The position numbers were made by a program, and so were the translations under genes. This document shows, piece after piece, positions 1-12,541 of a DNA stretch of 64,000 nt (the stretch's first letter is position 1; each line of letters begins with the position of its first letter). The stretch covers positions 31,493,644-31,557,643 of the forward strand of contig NC_061806.1 of assembly GCF_021462225.1 (NCBI RefSeq), read 5' to 3'. Source of the DNA: Girardinichthys multiradiatus. Lineage: Eukaryota; Chordata; Actinopteri; Cyprinodontiformes; Goodeidae. The notes under the pieces were generated by a model. That model was not told the origin of the DNA. It made no database searches and was given only the letters and a program-made list of their open reading frames with translations.

Positions 1-1129
1 TTGGTTGTTTATGTGTGTATACATTTGGAACAGAGGTGTGTAATTGCACCATCTTGTTAAAGTAAAAACTGGTTACTAGATTTCGTGCACATCAAGTGTT
101 TTACGTGAACTTTGTAGTTTGGGCTGTTTCTGTATTCTTTTCAAGTATCCTGCCTATATTACATATCAGATGATGACACAGCTGTTCTGTTTACTTAGTT
201 CTTGTTCCTGCCAAGCTGCTGAAGCTCAACTGCAAACAGCAGGCTAATACTAAACAGATTAACTCTGGTCACACAAAATTCCCTTGAGCATAACCATGCA
301 GAGGTCAATATTTGGGCAGCAGCATGGCCCAGTGGTTGCAGAAATGTTCCTGTAACCAAATTAGCATGAGTTCCTAAAGCAGGCAGAAATTTCAAGCCAA
401 ATTTCAGAAATCCTGGTGGATTTACCATACCCTAAACATATTTCTTAATGGTAAGAATTAGAGAGAATATTAATAATTTGCACATTATTTAATATGATTG
501 CACATTTTATCATACATTATTGTAACTGCTGATCATCTGAGCAATCATTTAGTCATAACTGGTGACCTGTGTATGCTGTACCCCACCTCTCACCCAATAA
601 CCTCTGTAGACCAATCAGCCATGACCCTGCTAGGAAACATGGATAGAGGAAAACCAAGGAATGTTTTTCTTTTTGTTTTTCAAATTCATCAAGTAGGACA
701 ACCAGTTGGATACTAAACTGTGATTTAAACTGTAGTAATGTATTCAGAACAGAAAAAAGCAAGAATAGCATATATTAACCCAATGAAGATCAAATCCAAA
801 CCAGAGTAAGGAGCTCTTGTTGTAGGTTTAAATCGTTAGCTTCCCATTCTAATTCTTTAGCACTTTGTATCAAGTCTACGCAGAATACTGTGTCTTGCTC
901 ACTCACTTTTTTGTACCTGCTTAATCGTGTTTTTGCAAACAGGTGAGAGCTCACCAGTCGCCCAAAGGGACAACACAGAGACATTTGAGATAAACGACCG
1001 TGCATGCACACACTTCTGATCGTGATTTAGAGTCACCAATTAAATCAACATGTTTGTTTTTGGAGGATGTGAGGAAATAAGAGTGCATAAATATTACTGC
1101 TTGAAAGTTTCCCTGTTTGGTGGCATTAT
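1..1129. other. Unassigned AT-rich DNA
   Basis: No repeat ends, splice-flanked coding exon or RNA gene could be recognised. The short ORFs on both strands have no domain signal. Confidence 0.4.
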
Positions 1130-2125
1130 AACTCAAAACTTTAGTGCTTTTTATTTAGGATTTTATGTGATACACCAACACAAAGCAATGAAAATGAAGG
1201 CATGGTTTTCAAATGTTTTGACAAATAAAAATCTGGAAAGTGTGGGAGCCTTTAGATTCAGCCCCCAATGCACTGAGCCAATACTACAATTGTAGCTGTA
1301 AGTCTTTTGTAAGTCTTTCTGTATGCCTCTAGCTTTGGGAAAAGCTAGTACAGAGCTAGCATGGGGAAAATGTAAAATCTTCCCCATTCTTTGCAAAAAT
1401 CGTCAAGCAAAGTCCAACTATATGGCATGTGTTTGTGGACAGCAAATTTCAAGTGTTGCAGCTGATTAATTTAGGACTGGCCATTCTAACAAATTAATAT
1501 GTTTCATTCTAAACCATTACATTGTAGCTGCGGACCTCCTCTAACCGGTGCTTTTTCAGGAATCCCCTGTAATTTGCTCTATCCATCTTCCCATTTTCTT
1601 TAGGATGATTACAGTGTTAGTTGTCAGCAACACAAACATGACTATGGATGGCATTTGTTCACCAATGGCTTTCTTCTTGCCAACTCCCATAAAGGTCAGA
1701 TTTGTGGAGTGCTTAAGTTGTCCTGTAAAAACTGTCTCTTAGCTGAACTGGGGATCTCTGCAACTCTTCCAAAGTTATCATGGTCTTCATGGACCTCTGC
1801 TTCTAAAGTTAATGATCTTATTGTCAGTTTAGGCAGACACCCGTTTGCAGTTGTGCAGTTCATAACCCTACTTTAACCTTCTCCACAGCTTTATCCCTGA
1901 CTCGTCTGATGTGTTCCTTGGTCTTCATTGAGCAGTTCGTTCACTAATGTTCTCTAACAAACCACTGTATTTCATCTAGTGGTATTGATGTAAAGGGGGC
2001 TGAATACATATGCATGTCACACTCACAGATTATTTGTGGAAAACACCCTTAAAAAAAACAACTATTGTTTTTCTTCCACTTGATAATTACGTGCTTCTTT
2101 ATGCTAGTCTAACTCCAACAAAAAT
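1130..2125 (-). mobile_element. Degraded Tc1/mariner remnant with long inverted ends
   Basis: The left side (1163-1267, ending at TTCAGCCCCC) and the right side (GGGGGCTGAATACATATGCA at 1997 onward) are inverted copies of each other. Between them are antisense transposase-like stretches: CAATGGCTTTCTTCTTGCCA, GTCAGATTTGTGGAGTGC, and ATCCCTGACTCGTCTGATGT near the N-terminal HTH end. Large internal deletions and many stops leave no ORF. The tip TIRs are not intact. Related fragments of the same family lie at 25138-25215 and 62634-63160. Confidence 0.65.
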
Positions 2126-3204
2126 AAATTGAACTATTTTTAGAATGATAATCATAATCTCATGTAAATCAGTGGATGTAAAAATGTGCTTTTAAAGAAT
2201 AAATAAAAATGTTAATATCCACATAAAAAGCTTAAATGCAAAAGGGCTTGAAGCAAAACTATAGGATCAAATCTAATTGAAGAAATGTGAATCATAGTGA
2301 CCTTTCCATAAATAACCTAAATGTGTAGAACAACTTTAAAACCACACTGCAGTATACAGCTGGCTGAGCAAAACCCCAAAGAGGAACAAATTTGAACTGT
2401 TTTTGTCTCACAGTAAATATACCAAATAAAGTGAATATATTCTGCAGTGGGTTTGGAAATTCCAGGTGAGTCAGCATATTAAATGCAACAATGGATAATG
2501 TTCAGCGAGGTACTGCTGTCTAAATGTATTGTTTGGAATTACTTTTTAAATGTTTAAAAGAGGATGATTTCAGTGTTTGTGGTAAGAGTCCTGCCAGTGG
2601 AAGGTCTTTTTTGCTCCTGTTTTGTTTATCACAACCCAAAAACATCATTCTGGTATTGTTTGTACAATATTCATAAAACCACAGCTCCATCTACATTTAA
2701 TTACACAATTTGTTAAAATCTGCCAGAATCTGAAATAAATTAATCTCATATTATGGCAGCATAATCTCTGCAGCTTTTATTCTGACCACTGACTGACAGA
2801 AATAAACATCTTTGTTACACCATATTAATGTGACATTGAGGCAGAGAGTAATAGATTACTAGTTAAACTTGACTGTCAAATAAAAAAAAAAAATTCTCAA
2901 CTTGGAATATTTTTCCCAGTCAATAAAAGTACTTGAATACAAATTTGTATTGTTTTTTTTTTTTGTGTGAAATTATGATTCTGCAATAAAATTCTTCATA
3001 TCTTTATCAGAAAAGAAACATGCAGGGTGCTGTTCGCAAATGTTTTGTTCTAGTAAATCAATGTCAATCATTATAAAATTATTTACACATGCTATCATGA
3101 TCCATGCGAGTTTGGGCTTTGATTTTCAGTCGTGTTTTGATCATTTCTGAGTTGTTTTTTATTTTTTTATTTTAGGCTGACAACATAGCAAACATGGCAC
3201 TCTC
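2126..3204. other. Unassigned AT-rich DNA
   Basis: Contains A and T homopolymer runs (2881-2893, 2951-2963) but no coding or repeat structure that I can name. Confidence 0.4.
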
Positions 3205-3670
3205 ATGGTTTTTTGTAGTTGGACCCAAGTTCAGGTAAACACGGATACAGAGGGGTAAAGTGAAACAATATTTAATATATGACAAAGTAACTGGCATTTA
3301 GAGCACAAACAGATACAGGAAAGTCACTGGAACCATGAGGCAGTGTAACAGACCAAAAGGCAGCACAATGGAAGAAACCAGCAGAGAAACAGACAAGAGA
3401 GAGTGGAGAGAAGGCATGGCAAACAGGTGATTGTAATCAGGAGGAGATCAGGAACAGCTGAGACCTATAAAGGGAGAGTGGTGAGGGAGAAGTGTAAAAT
3501 GAGCAGGAGCAAACAGAGAGAAACACAGAGAAGAACTGTAACAGAACACATCTATTGCCCAGAATAAACTACAAAATAAGAAAACAATGGAAAAACTAAA
3601 ATGGCAAGACTAAGAGGCTCAAAAGAGATGTGAAATAAAATGAAAACTCAATTACAACCAGAACATGACA
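3205..3670 (-). mobile_element. LTR-like repeat
   Basis: Minus-strand reading starts TGTCATGTTCTGGTTGT and runs to GGGTCCAACTACAAAAAACC. It has a CTTTATAGG box followed by an exon-like purine/pyrimidine-skewed stretch. Layout and wording resemble the solo LTR at 9053-9565 (a TATA-like box followed by CAGCTGTTCC or CACCTGTT elements). The far end is imprecise and no target duplication was found. Confidence 0.35.
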
Positions 3671-6600
3671 GACACGCATGCATCCATGATTTCAACTCTG
3701 TTTCTTAGCCATGAATGAATGTACCTTCAGTTATTTATTTGAAAACTAAAGCACAAATTGTTAAAGACTGTAATAAAAACAACAGAATCCACTTCCCTAA
3801 ACAATGACCAATTGAGAAGGAGATAATGAAAAACCAATTAGAGAACTTTCTCTAAAATTGTAAACAAAACTACAAAACAGACAAATTATATGAAAGGATA
3901 TACCGCTGGAGCTCAGCAGATAAGTAATCCTTATCTGCAAGGCCCTTTAACATTACTCATGACCGTTTTTCATTACTCTAGCAATTTAATGCACCTATTA
4001 GCAGCAGCTTTCTAAATACTATGAAGTGAGTGACTGTGTATTTTCACAATCCAATAATTCAACTTCGTAGCGATAAAAGCATGGAGTGGTCTTTCAGTGG
4101 CCTCCGGAGAGCCGAATAGCCTGAGCCTTCCAGTCTTTCCAAGGTAAAAGCGAGCTACTACACCTCTAATGTGCTGCTGAGATTTAAGGTCAGTTCAGGC
4201 GGTATCAAAGGAATGGTTAAGGGTGGGAAAGGCCAAGTTTCCAATAATAAGAAGGGAATAGGGAGTAAACCAGAGGTCTTGTAAGCATCAGGCACTTTAG
4301 ATGAAGTAAACAATACTTTGTTAAAACTATCAGCTACTTTAAATGACAGTAACATATAGAAACGGTCTGACTGGTTGCATTAATTTATCTAAAAAAAAAC
4401 CTTTACAGGGAGTTAAAAACGAAGGAGAGGAGACTTTTAAAAATATTTCAGGTTTAATCTAAGAATTTTCTGGAGTTATAAAGAAGAAACATATTAATAT
4501 CAATCCACTTCTGTCTACTTATTACTAACATACAGCACTAAAGAAGATACAAAGAGCGCCTAAGTGACTAATGAAGAAAGTGAACTATAAACCAGACAGT
4601 TAATTGTAAACTACACATTACTTTAGTACTCAATGCTTATTGACGAAGATAATTAAACAGGAGCTCTTTCCCAAAGAAGTAAAGAAGACTAAAACACTAA
4701 AATGTATCTAGCATCTCTTTTTTCCCAGATGTCAGGAAAAGGGATATTTTATGGCCTAATTTGGAACACTGATAACTAATGGTATTTTTTTTTTTTTTTT
4801 TATGATAATGGTCATTTTCAATTTGGAGCATTTTTACTTTACTTTAAATACTTGTTTTGTGTTTTGATAACACGCTTTATCATTTTCAGTTTTTTTTGTG
4901 TAAATATCTCAGTTTTTGGTTTTGGCTACTGTCTTATCGCTGATTGTAATTAGTAAGTTGATAGTTTGTATTATACCATCTGTTGTTTTGCATTTATGTT
5001 TATAATTTTGTAAAAGTAACAAATACAAGTTTTCAGGAATAAAGAAAAAAGAAGCACGCAGTTGATGCATCCTAGTTTTTGGGGGTTGGTGATCAGTTCA
5101 GACTACCAGACTGTGGTTATTATTAGTGTGACTGCTACTTAGGTCAGGTCGAGTCTGGTCCCTTGCAGACTCCAGTTTCCATCCCCTCTCACATTAATAG
5201 ATTTTTTGACCACAACTACTGCAGACTGAGGCAGACTTTTTCCCACTGGAAATTGGGGGTAAAATCGGGGAAAAACCTCTGTAGTATGTCCCCAGCTTTA
5301 TTAACAGCATTAGCTTCTTCAGTTGCTTTGTCTTGAGCGAGTGTGGGTTAAACAAACACAGGGTCAAGTGTGTCATCTATACAAAGAGAACTTAAAAACC
5401 TACTACCAAATTACATTAACAAATATTGTTACTGTAAATGTATTTCAAATTACAATAAATGCTAAATAATTGCAAAGAGATACAAATAACATATGGTGTT
5501 TGTTGATTTGGATTGAATTTTTCACTGACACTAACCCAGGACAAGAAGCTACCCGGGGTAAATGATAGTAAAATATAAATAAGGCCTTTTTTGATAAACT
5601 GACAAATCACCATCTGGTTTTCGCTGCGATCGCTCCAGGAAGGAACAGATGATTTTTGGGTACACAGTCTCAAGCTGCACATTTACAAAACTGCAAATGA
5701 TGTTGATCACTGGTAATAACTCCAATTATTTGTATTAGTAAATTGCCCAAGTTTACATTAACATCTTCCCTCTTTTTATCCACACTAGCTGGAAATCCAC
5801 TTAAATTATTTTTGACATTTCAGTCAGGTAGAATTTTCATTACTCTAACTTAAATAAAAAAACTTTGCATTTTATATATTTAAGGTCTGTGACAAATGGG
5901 CTATTTAATATTGGTGTTCATCCGTCCAAAATGTATTCATAATCTTGGGCTTAGGGCTGGCAGGGCTAGGAGCCAGACAGCTGGCAAGATATTGGCAAGA
6001 AGTCTCTGCTAACACTGGCCTCAGTGGAAGGCTGAGGAGATAATGAATGTCACAACCAAAAGGGTTAAGGGACTATCTAAAACAGCAGGTGTCATGTACA
6101 TGCTTCCTTCCTAATTAGAGCAGTTTTGGGCTTCATAAACAATACAACTAGAGTATAAAAAGAAAGTTAATCCATTTTGGTTGGTTGCAATGGCTGCAGC
6201 GGCAGATTTGAGCAAGTTTTATAATTTTTATGTGTTTTGGGAAAAAAAGGCAAAAGACAAACTTTAAATAATCCTAAGTAATATAACTGTTTCTTTACTC
6301 AAATTATGTTTGCAAGACAGAGGCATTGCAACAAATATGTTTTAGTTCTTTATAAAAGTGAGCAGGTGCTATCACAGTTGCTATCCAGCAATATTTGTAA
6401 GCTCTATTCCTGGATCAGCAGCATCACTCTGCTGCTCTTGGCTGCCATTGTCCCCATCCCAAATGCACCACAGGCACACAAAGAGCAAAATTACCTCATG
6501 AATTGCTTCTGTAGCCTCCAAATCACAGGAGAAGTCATTATTGCCAGCTACAAATCAAGACCTCTGCACGTAGGGGCACAGTCATTTAGCCTCAAATCAC

Positions 6601-7147
6601 TTGACAGTTCAGCTATAAGTTAGGGTTAGCATTAAAGAATGGGAAAATTTGTGCACAACGCTTGAAGTCAGACCTAAATATGCCCCTAAAAAGGGAAAGA
6701 CCATGGCATCTGGGTTCACCCAGTTATTGCTTTAAGTATTATGTCTTCTTGAGAAAATTTCTAATTCCGCCTTTTAGATTTAATTGTCTTTGTGAATATA
6801 GCACCTTTTTGACCTTATGAATTAGCCACTTATGTATTCAGGACAAATTGTTCCTTAGAGATTCAGAGATGGAGTAATTCATAGACCTTAATGGAAAGTA
6901 GTAATTGACTGGACATAGATTTTTCAGTAACTCATGTCAGTGCAGATTGCCGTTCTGTAATGATGGCGCTTGGTGCAAATATTGTGCTTTTTTCTGGTCT
7001 TTTTTAAAATACAACAGTTTATGGAAAAAATAACTCTAAAATTGCTGAACAAAATATGTGATACCATTTATACTTTATTAAATGTATCGACCACAGCAAA
7101 TACAGGGCCTGATTCACAATAAGCTTAGATGGGCCCCCACCAGCGGC
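3671..7147. other. Unassigned AT-rich DNA
   Basis: Homopolymer T at 4783-4801. ORFs of up to 105 codons (6306-6623) show no recognisable domain or codon bias. No splice-bounded exon with a known protein motif was found. Confidence 0.4.
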
Positions 7148-7514
7148 ATGCTACGGAAGCGTATTGCTGTCAGGAAAATAAATTTTCGAACACCATCACG
7201 TTATAACGTGGTACCTATATTGTACAAACATGATAATATATTGTACAAATGTGTAATATATTGTACAAACGTGATAAGTATATTGTACAAACGTGATTCT
7301 TATATACAATATAATTATCACGTTATACAATATATTTATCACTTTTTTACAGTATGGGTATCACGTTTGTACAATATACTTTTACATTTATACAATATAC
7401 TTATCACATTTGTACAATATATTATCATGTTTATACAACATAGGTACCACGTTATAACGTGGTCGTGTTCGAAAATATATTTTCCTCCGTGACAGCAATA
7501 CGCTTCCGTAGCAT
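7148..7514. mobile_element. Palindromic foldback element (367 bp)
   Basis: The two halves are inverted copies. Outer arms are ATGCTACGGAAGCGTATTGC and its complement, then AAAATAxATTTTCGAACAC. A 16-bp self-complementary CCACGTTATAACGTGG-type block appears near each end (about 7197-7212 and 7447-7463). The middle consists of inverted runs of a 19-20-bp subrepeat around TATTGTACAAACGTGATAA. No target duplication was identified. The 136- and 61-codon ORFs across it merely read the repeats. It behaves like a MITE or foldback element of unknown family. Confidence 0.85.
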
Positions 7515-7639
7515 TCTGTAACAAGTAGAAATTTAACTAACTCTCCTTTCTTGTTCCATCTTCTTCCTTACTCTCCTCTTCCCTTCTTCCTACTCCCAGC
7601 TGTTGCATTCTTTGGATTTTTTTGATTTCCTCCTAATGA

Positions 7640-7715
7640 ACAGGGTTGGTGACCTGCAGCTCCAGAGCCGCATGCGGCTCTTCAGTCTCCTTTTTGTAGC
7701 TCCCTTGGCTTTGAC
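7640..7715. mobile_element. hAT-like terminal fragment
   Basis: CAGGGTTGGTGACCTGCAGC followed by TCCAGAGCCGCATGCGGCTC matches the common fish hAT-type terminus that starts CAGGGGTCGGCAACC. Only one end is visible. An A-rich run and TTA repeats follow. Confidence 0.5.
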
Positions 7716-7782
7716 AAAAGAAAAAAAAAAGAATATAAAAAAATATGTATTTATTTATTTAATTTTTATTTATATACATTAT

Positions 7783-7817
7783 GTATTATTATTACTATTA
7801 TTATTATTATTATTATT
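7783..7817. repeat. (TTA)n microsatellite
   Basis: About 12 TTA units with one substitution (ACTATTA), downstream of a hAT-like terminal fragment. Confidence 0.85.
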
Positions 7818-8235
7818 TTCATGCATAGTTATGTTGGAGTTCGAGGTGATACATTAACATTGAATTTTATAAATGCTTTTATAAACTGTCATTCAAAATA
7901 TACATCACATCCACATTTATATCCCTCGCCTTTTCTTGCAGGTGGCATCTTGAGCTTGCCACCCCTGTGGTAAGCCAACCATGAATACATCCCAAAAGGA
8001 AAAAAGTCTCATAAGAAAGCAAAGAGTTTAATTTTGTAAGGACAGATTTCTTGCCTTTCTATACTTATTTGTGTGCTTGATATGTAGCAAGAAATGAGCA
8101 ATAATAAAAGATATAATGTTAAAAAAACATTTTCAAAACAAGCACTCATCATTTTCTGAAAAGTCCCAAACTGAAGATGAGCGAAATAATCATTTTCTGT
8201 CTATCAAAATCATTTGAAAGAGTAGTTCAGCCCTC

Positions 8236-9852
8236 AATCAATCAATCAACCAGTCTATCAACCTATCAGTCTTTATTTATAGAGCTCTGTTCATGCAGTC
8301 AGGTTTAACACAGTGTTTTACATGGGTTAAAATCAGAAGACGGTCATTTAAACACCAAAGATCCACCAACAAAATAATTATAATCATCAACTTACATAAA
8401 CAAAAAAAAAAAACAAGTAGGTAATAAAACAGTGAAGAATCAAAAGTGAGATCAATGCATCAATTATAGAATTATTATAATTAAAGAGATGTGGAACAGT
8501 GCAAACACAATTGTATAGATTAACAAAGAAACGCTGGACATATATGTAAATTTTATAAGGAGAAAGAATAAACAATGTTAAGACATTACATGCGCAACAT
8601 AAATAATAAATTATGCAATCTAAAATAGTAAAGAACAAAAGTAAAACATAACTACTTGACTAGCATAATAAAAAACATAACCTGCAATGAAATATAAATC
8701 TAACATGACATATAAGTTGCTACAATTTAAATGAAATAAACAATAGGAGATAATTAATAGCTTTCAATTTAATCTGAAAACCAGATTGAACAGATGTGTT
8801 GTAAGTTTGCTTTTATAAACATTCAAACTCTCAGATAATTTCAGGTCTTTGGGAAGGCTGCTCCACAGATGAGGGCCACAATACGAAAAAACATGCCTCT
8901 CTAGACGTTTCAGATCATACTCTAGGTATCAACATCAGGCCCTTTCCAAAAGACCTGAGGGGCCTGGAGGGACTGTATTACAGAAGGAAATCTGATAAAC
9001 ATGATGGGCTAAGACCATTAAGAGTTTAAATACCAGCAGGAGCACCTATAAATGTTATGATTTGGGGTTGTTTGGTTTTTGGATTTGGGTTTTTTCTTAT
9101 GTTTTTCACAGTTCAAGTTTTGAATCATGTTTCTGTTTATTTTTCTGGTCATGTTTTAGTCTTGTTTGTGTTTTGTCAAGTTTGGTTTTTGGATCTGGTT
9201 ATGCTTTTGTTTCATGTTTTTCTAGTTCTGTTTCTATTAGTTTGTATTCTTGAATTCCTGTTTTGCTCCAGTCACGTTTGTTCTCTTCTGTCAATTACGT
9301 TTATTCAGTTCACCTGCACCTAGTTAATCTGTCTTGCTTCTCCTGGTTCACCCTCCATAAATACACACCTGTTCAGTCACACATCGGGGAAACATTTCTC
9401 AGATCATGTCTTGTTTTTTGCTCATGCCATGCCTGTCTCGCCTGCCTGTTTGTTGTTTTGTTCCTGCCTCCTGCTGAGAGTGAGTTTTTGTTAAGCCTTT
9501 TACACTTACCATCACGCTGCCTGCTCGTCTGCATTCTGGGGTCCTATATCTCGCGAACCTTAACATAAAATCAATTCTGAAATGGACCGATAGCCCATGA
9601 AGAGACTTATAATTGATGTGAGCTTGCTTTCTGGTCCTTGTTAGCATTCTGGGAACTGTGTTTAGAATGTAAAATAGTAATTTTAGAATGACCAGAAAGC
9701 AAAATATTACAATAATCTATCTTACAAGTTATAAACGCATAAAATAAAGTCTCTGAATTGGACTGGAAGAGAAACGGTTGAACTCTGATAATGTTCTTCA
9801 TAAAAAAATTATTTATGTAACATTTGTTTAAGAACTTTGAAGTTTGAATCAC
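8236..9852 (-). mobile_element. LINE reverse transcriptase 3' remnant (CR1/L2/Rex-like), split by a solo LTR
   Basis: Minus-strand pieces of the C-terminal part of a non-LTR reverse transcriptase. 9852-9566 gives SETLFYAFITCKIDYCNILL and LTRTRKQAH ... HFRIDF. 9052-8790 continues with LNGLSPSCLSDFLL, PSRPLRSFGKGL and SREACFFVLWPSSVEQP, with stops. The 3' end lies near 8236 in a (TCAA)n-type tail. Removing 9053-9565 and one TAAA restores a continuous frame at the right spacing. The sequence to the right of 9852 may be older related repeat, but I cannot assign it. Confidence 0.7.
9053..9565. mobile_element. Solo LTR-like insertion in the LINE
   Basis: 513 bp starting TGTTATGATT and ending CTTAACA, flanked by the direct repeat TAAA (9049-9052 and 9566-9569). 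It interrupts the LINE frame exactly. A CATAAATA promoter-like box at about 9355 precedes a CA-rich start region. The TG...CA ends, 4-bp duplication and absence of internal genes fit a solo LTR left by recombination. The family is unknown, and the ORFs across it are not considered real. Confidence 0.7.
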
Positions 9853-10504
9853 ATATGATGCAGAGGTTTTTGACCTGATCAGAAGGATTCATTGCCAGTG
9901 TTTGAAGCTGGGATCTTAGTTTCTCTTTTTGATTTTCTGTGCCAACGGTTACAACTTCAGCTTTCTCCCGAATTAGCTCGTCAAGAGAAGTTAATTTGTA
10001 TAGTACATTTCAGCAGCAAGATCATTTAAAATGCTAAACATAATGAAAAAAAAAGCCTATTATGGTTTGTGGCATGGTGGCTGGCTCTTTCTGAAGCTGT
10101 TAAAGGGAAACAGTTTAGAGCCCAAGCTCCTCTCACTGGATTTTAAAAATGAACTTTCCTTCAGGGAATCAGAGACTTGTAGAAGGAGTCTCTCTGCCAT
10201 CCATGACCTAATTTTTAAAATACAGTTAAAATTTCAGCATAGCTATGAAAAGTAATGCCAAATCTCCGGATGTCAGTATTTAACTACTAAAAAGACTGGG
10301 ACCTATTGATCCTTGTGGAATACCGTAGTTTAGGTCATAACATCCTTATGAACAGAAATCTATATTTACAAAAAGTACTGCAGTTTCTGTGCTTTGATTG
10401 GATCTAAAATAAGACTGGTATTTTTCTGGAATGTTGTTAAAGTTTAGCTGATTAAGAACAAGCAGGTTAGAAATTGGTCTAAAATTAACAAGCGTCAAGA
10501 TGAC

Positions 10505-10605
10505 TTCTCAGATTTTTATTTATTTTATTTAACCTCTTTTTAACCAGGTAAAAAATCCTCACAGAGATTATAATCTCTGTTTCAAGAGGGACATTTCAGC
10601 ATCAT
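10505..10605. repeat. Dispersed teleost repeat fragment
   Basis: TTTATTTAACCTCTTTTTAACCAGGTAAAAAATC with the short inverted pair GAGATTATAATCTC resembles a repeat seen widely in fish genomes. Family and limits are uncertain. Confidence 0.35.
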
Positions 10606-11393
10606 TCAGGACAAAACTCTTAAGTGTTTCTCTGTCAACCATCGATGACTCTGAGGTAATATTTATATGTTGGCTTGAAAAAGATTGGATCTGATATTTT
10701 CTATTTTACCTCACACTGATGATTACTGGAGGAGCTGGTTTGGTTAGTCTCTGTAAAACCGAGAACAACGTCCTTATATTGTTTTTTGTCATCAGATGTT
10801 AAGTTTCAGAAATATGAATGCCTCACTTGCTTGACTGCTTGTTTGCACATGATCAAATAATCATGGCAGTTTTAGTAGTTTTTTTTATAATCTGTGTTTC
10901 CTCCATTTTCTTTCTGATTTTGAATGTTTCTTTGTAAGACTTTGGTTTCTCATCCCCCAAAGGGGGTTTAGGTTCTGTATTTTATGATTTTAGTTTCATT
11001 GGAGCTACAGAGTCAACTTTATTTGTGTCTGTATGTGATATGTTGGCCACTTCAGAGGTAAGATTGTATTTCCAAGCACATATTTCAATGTAAAATTGTA
11101 GTGTGGAGGTGAGGCTTGAATTAGAGAAGCAGGTCCATTTATGTCAAGCTAGGTTAAAAACATGCAATCGATATTTGCAGTCCTCCGAATAACTCCTAAT
11201 TTAGAATAATGTCTTGCCTGGAAGGGATCTGATCAACAGTGCCATCCTCATACTATGTTCTTTTAGGTTTGGATTTGTGTAATTTGATGGATTTGAGTTT
11301 TTGTAATTGGAATTCACTGTATTACATTGCTTGATATGATGTTTTTCAGTAACTCTGGTGGTTAAATTAATGGGACCAGAACAAGTGGAATGT

Positions 11394-11536
11394 CCAGGTC
11401 CAGTGAAGCATGTACTGTTCAAAGCAGAACTGGTGATAATGACTGAGACTGGGTGAACATCAGTCTTGGTTGATGTTCATCACAGTCACCATCATTACAG
11501 TTCCACTTTGAACAGTAAATGCTGTACTGGACCTGG
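11394..11536. repeat. Foldback repeat (143 bp)
   Basis: Left arm CCAGGTCCAGTGAAGCATGT pairs with right arm ATGCTGTACTGGACCTGG. The pairing runs on through TACTGTTCAAAG / CTTTGAACAGTA and TGAACATCA / TGATGTTCA to a centre near 11465, with scattered mismatches. It has no coding content and looks like a small MITE. No family was assigned. Confidence 0.8.
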
Positions 11537-12541
11537 ACTTAGACCCATGGACTCACATTAAACTGTAATCCAAATTAAGGTAATACATACAGACTAAATG
11601 TTGCAATGCTAGTGTTAATTTCTTGCCTCTTGTTCTAAAACAAGCAAATTACAAGTACCCCTTGTTAAATGCTATTAATAACATTTAAGCCTTAATCCCA
11701 TGGCCTGATGGGGAATGTTTGGTACCTGTGACAGCGCTTTGGTTTACTTGAACATTACTATGGCAATGGATGCATTTAATCATGTCTTCAACAAGCATTA
11801 AATAACAAATGTGAAGTTGTGTGTGAAAGTGTGCTTGCTGTGACGTTGTTGACCTTCTGCCTACCAGCAATAACACAATAAGCTTTCAAGTCATGATTGC
11901 ACATCATGCACAGAGCAATTATAGCAGGCACAAGTCTCAACTCTTGCTGAGCTACACAGCTCCAAACTCGTAGCCTGCTGGGCAGAAACTTTTCCCTCAC
12001 ACTCTTATACACAAAAACAAGCCTGGCAGCACCAATACATTTCTCATAAGCACACACATTCTCTTACAGTGTCTATTAACACCAGCAAGTCATGGGGAAA
12101 CCTAACAGTAACAGTGCGATGGATAGCACTTGACAGCCAGCAGGAGATGCATAACGGTTGGCTGTTTTGTGTTTTGTGAGGGGGTAAGAGAAGGAAGTGT
12201 GATGGAGCGGGGCGAAGCGACAGGAAGGGAGAATGGTGAAGTGAATCAGCAAGTGTGGTTGGCTGGCAGACTAACAAGGAAGGTCAAAGTTTCACAGACG
12301 ACTTCCACCGCTGACTTTGTTTTAAATACACATTAAATAAATTCCAGGAGAAACGGAGTGACACAGTGGCTTTCCCAACAACAGCCACCTGCCTCAACCT
12401 TACTTCAAAGGCTTTTAAAACAAAAAAGCTTAAGCACAACATTTTCTAAACTACTACTAAATTGTGCTGGGTTTTCTCTAGTCATATGCAGCATAAAGGC
12501 TCAGACCTCTCACATTTACTGTGCTTGGTCAGTCAGTTATA

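Noticed and set aside
7082..7492. 136-codon ORF rich in ILYK/YNILI repeats
   Set aside because: It reads across the palindromic subrepeats of the foldback element, and the opposite strand gives a similar peptide. Not a gene.
8387..8638. Hydrophobic minus-strand ORF, possible membrane protein
   Set aside because: AT-rich sequence biased to Phe, Leu, Ile and Tyr codons, lying in the 3' region of a LINE remnant. No domain signal.
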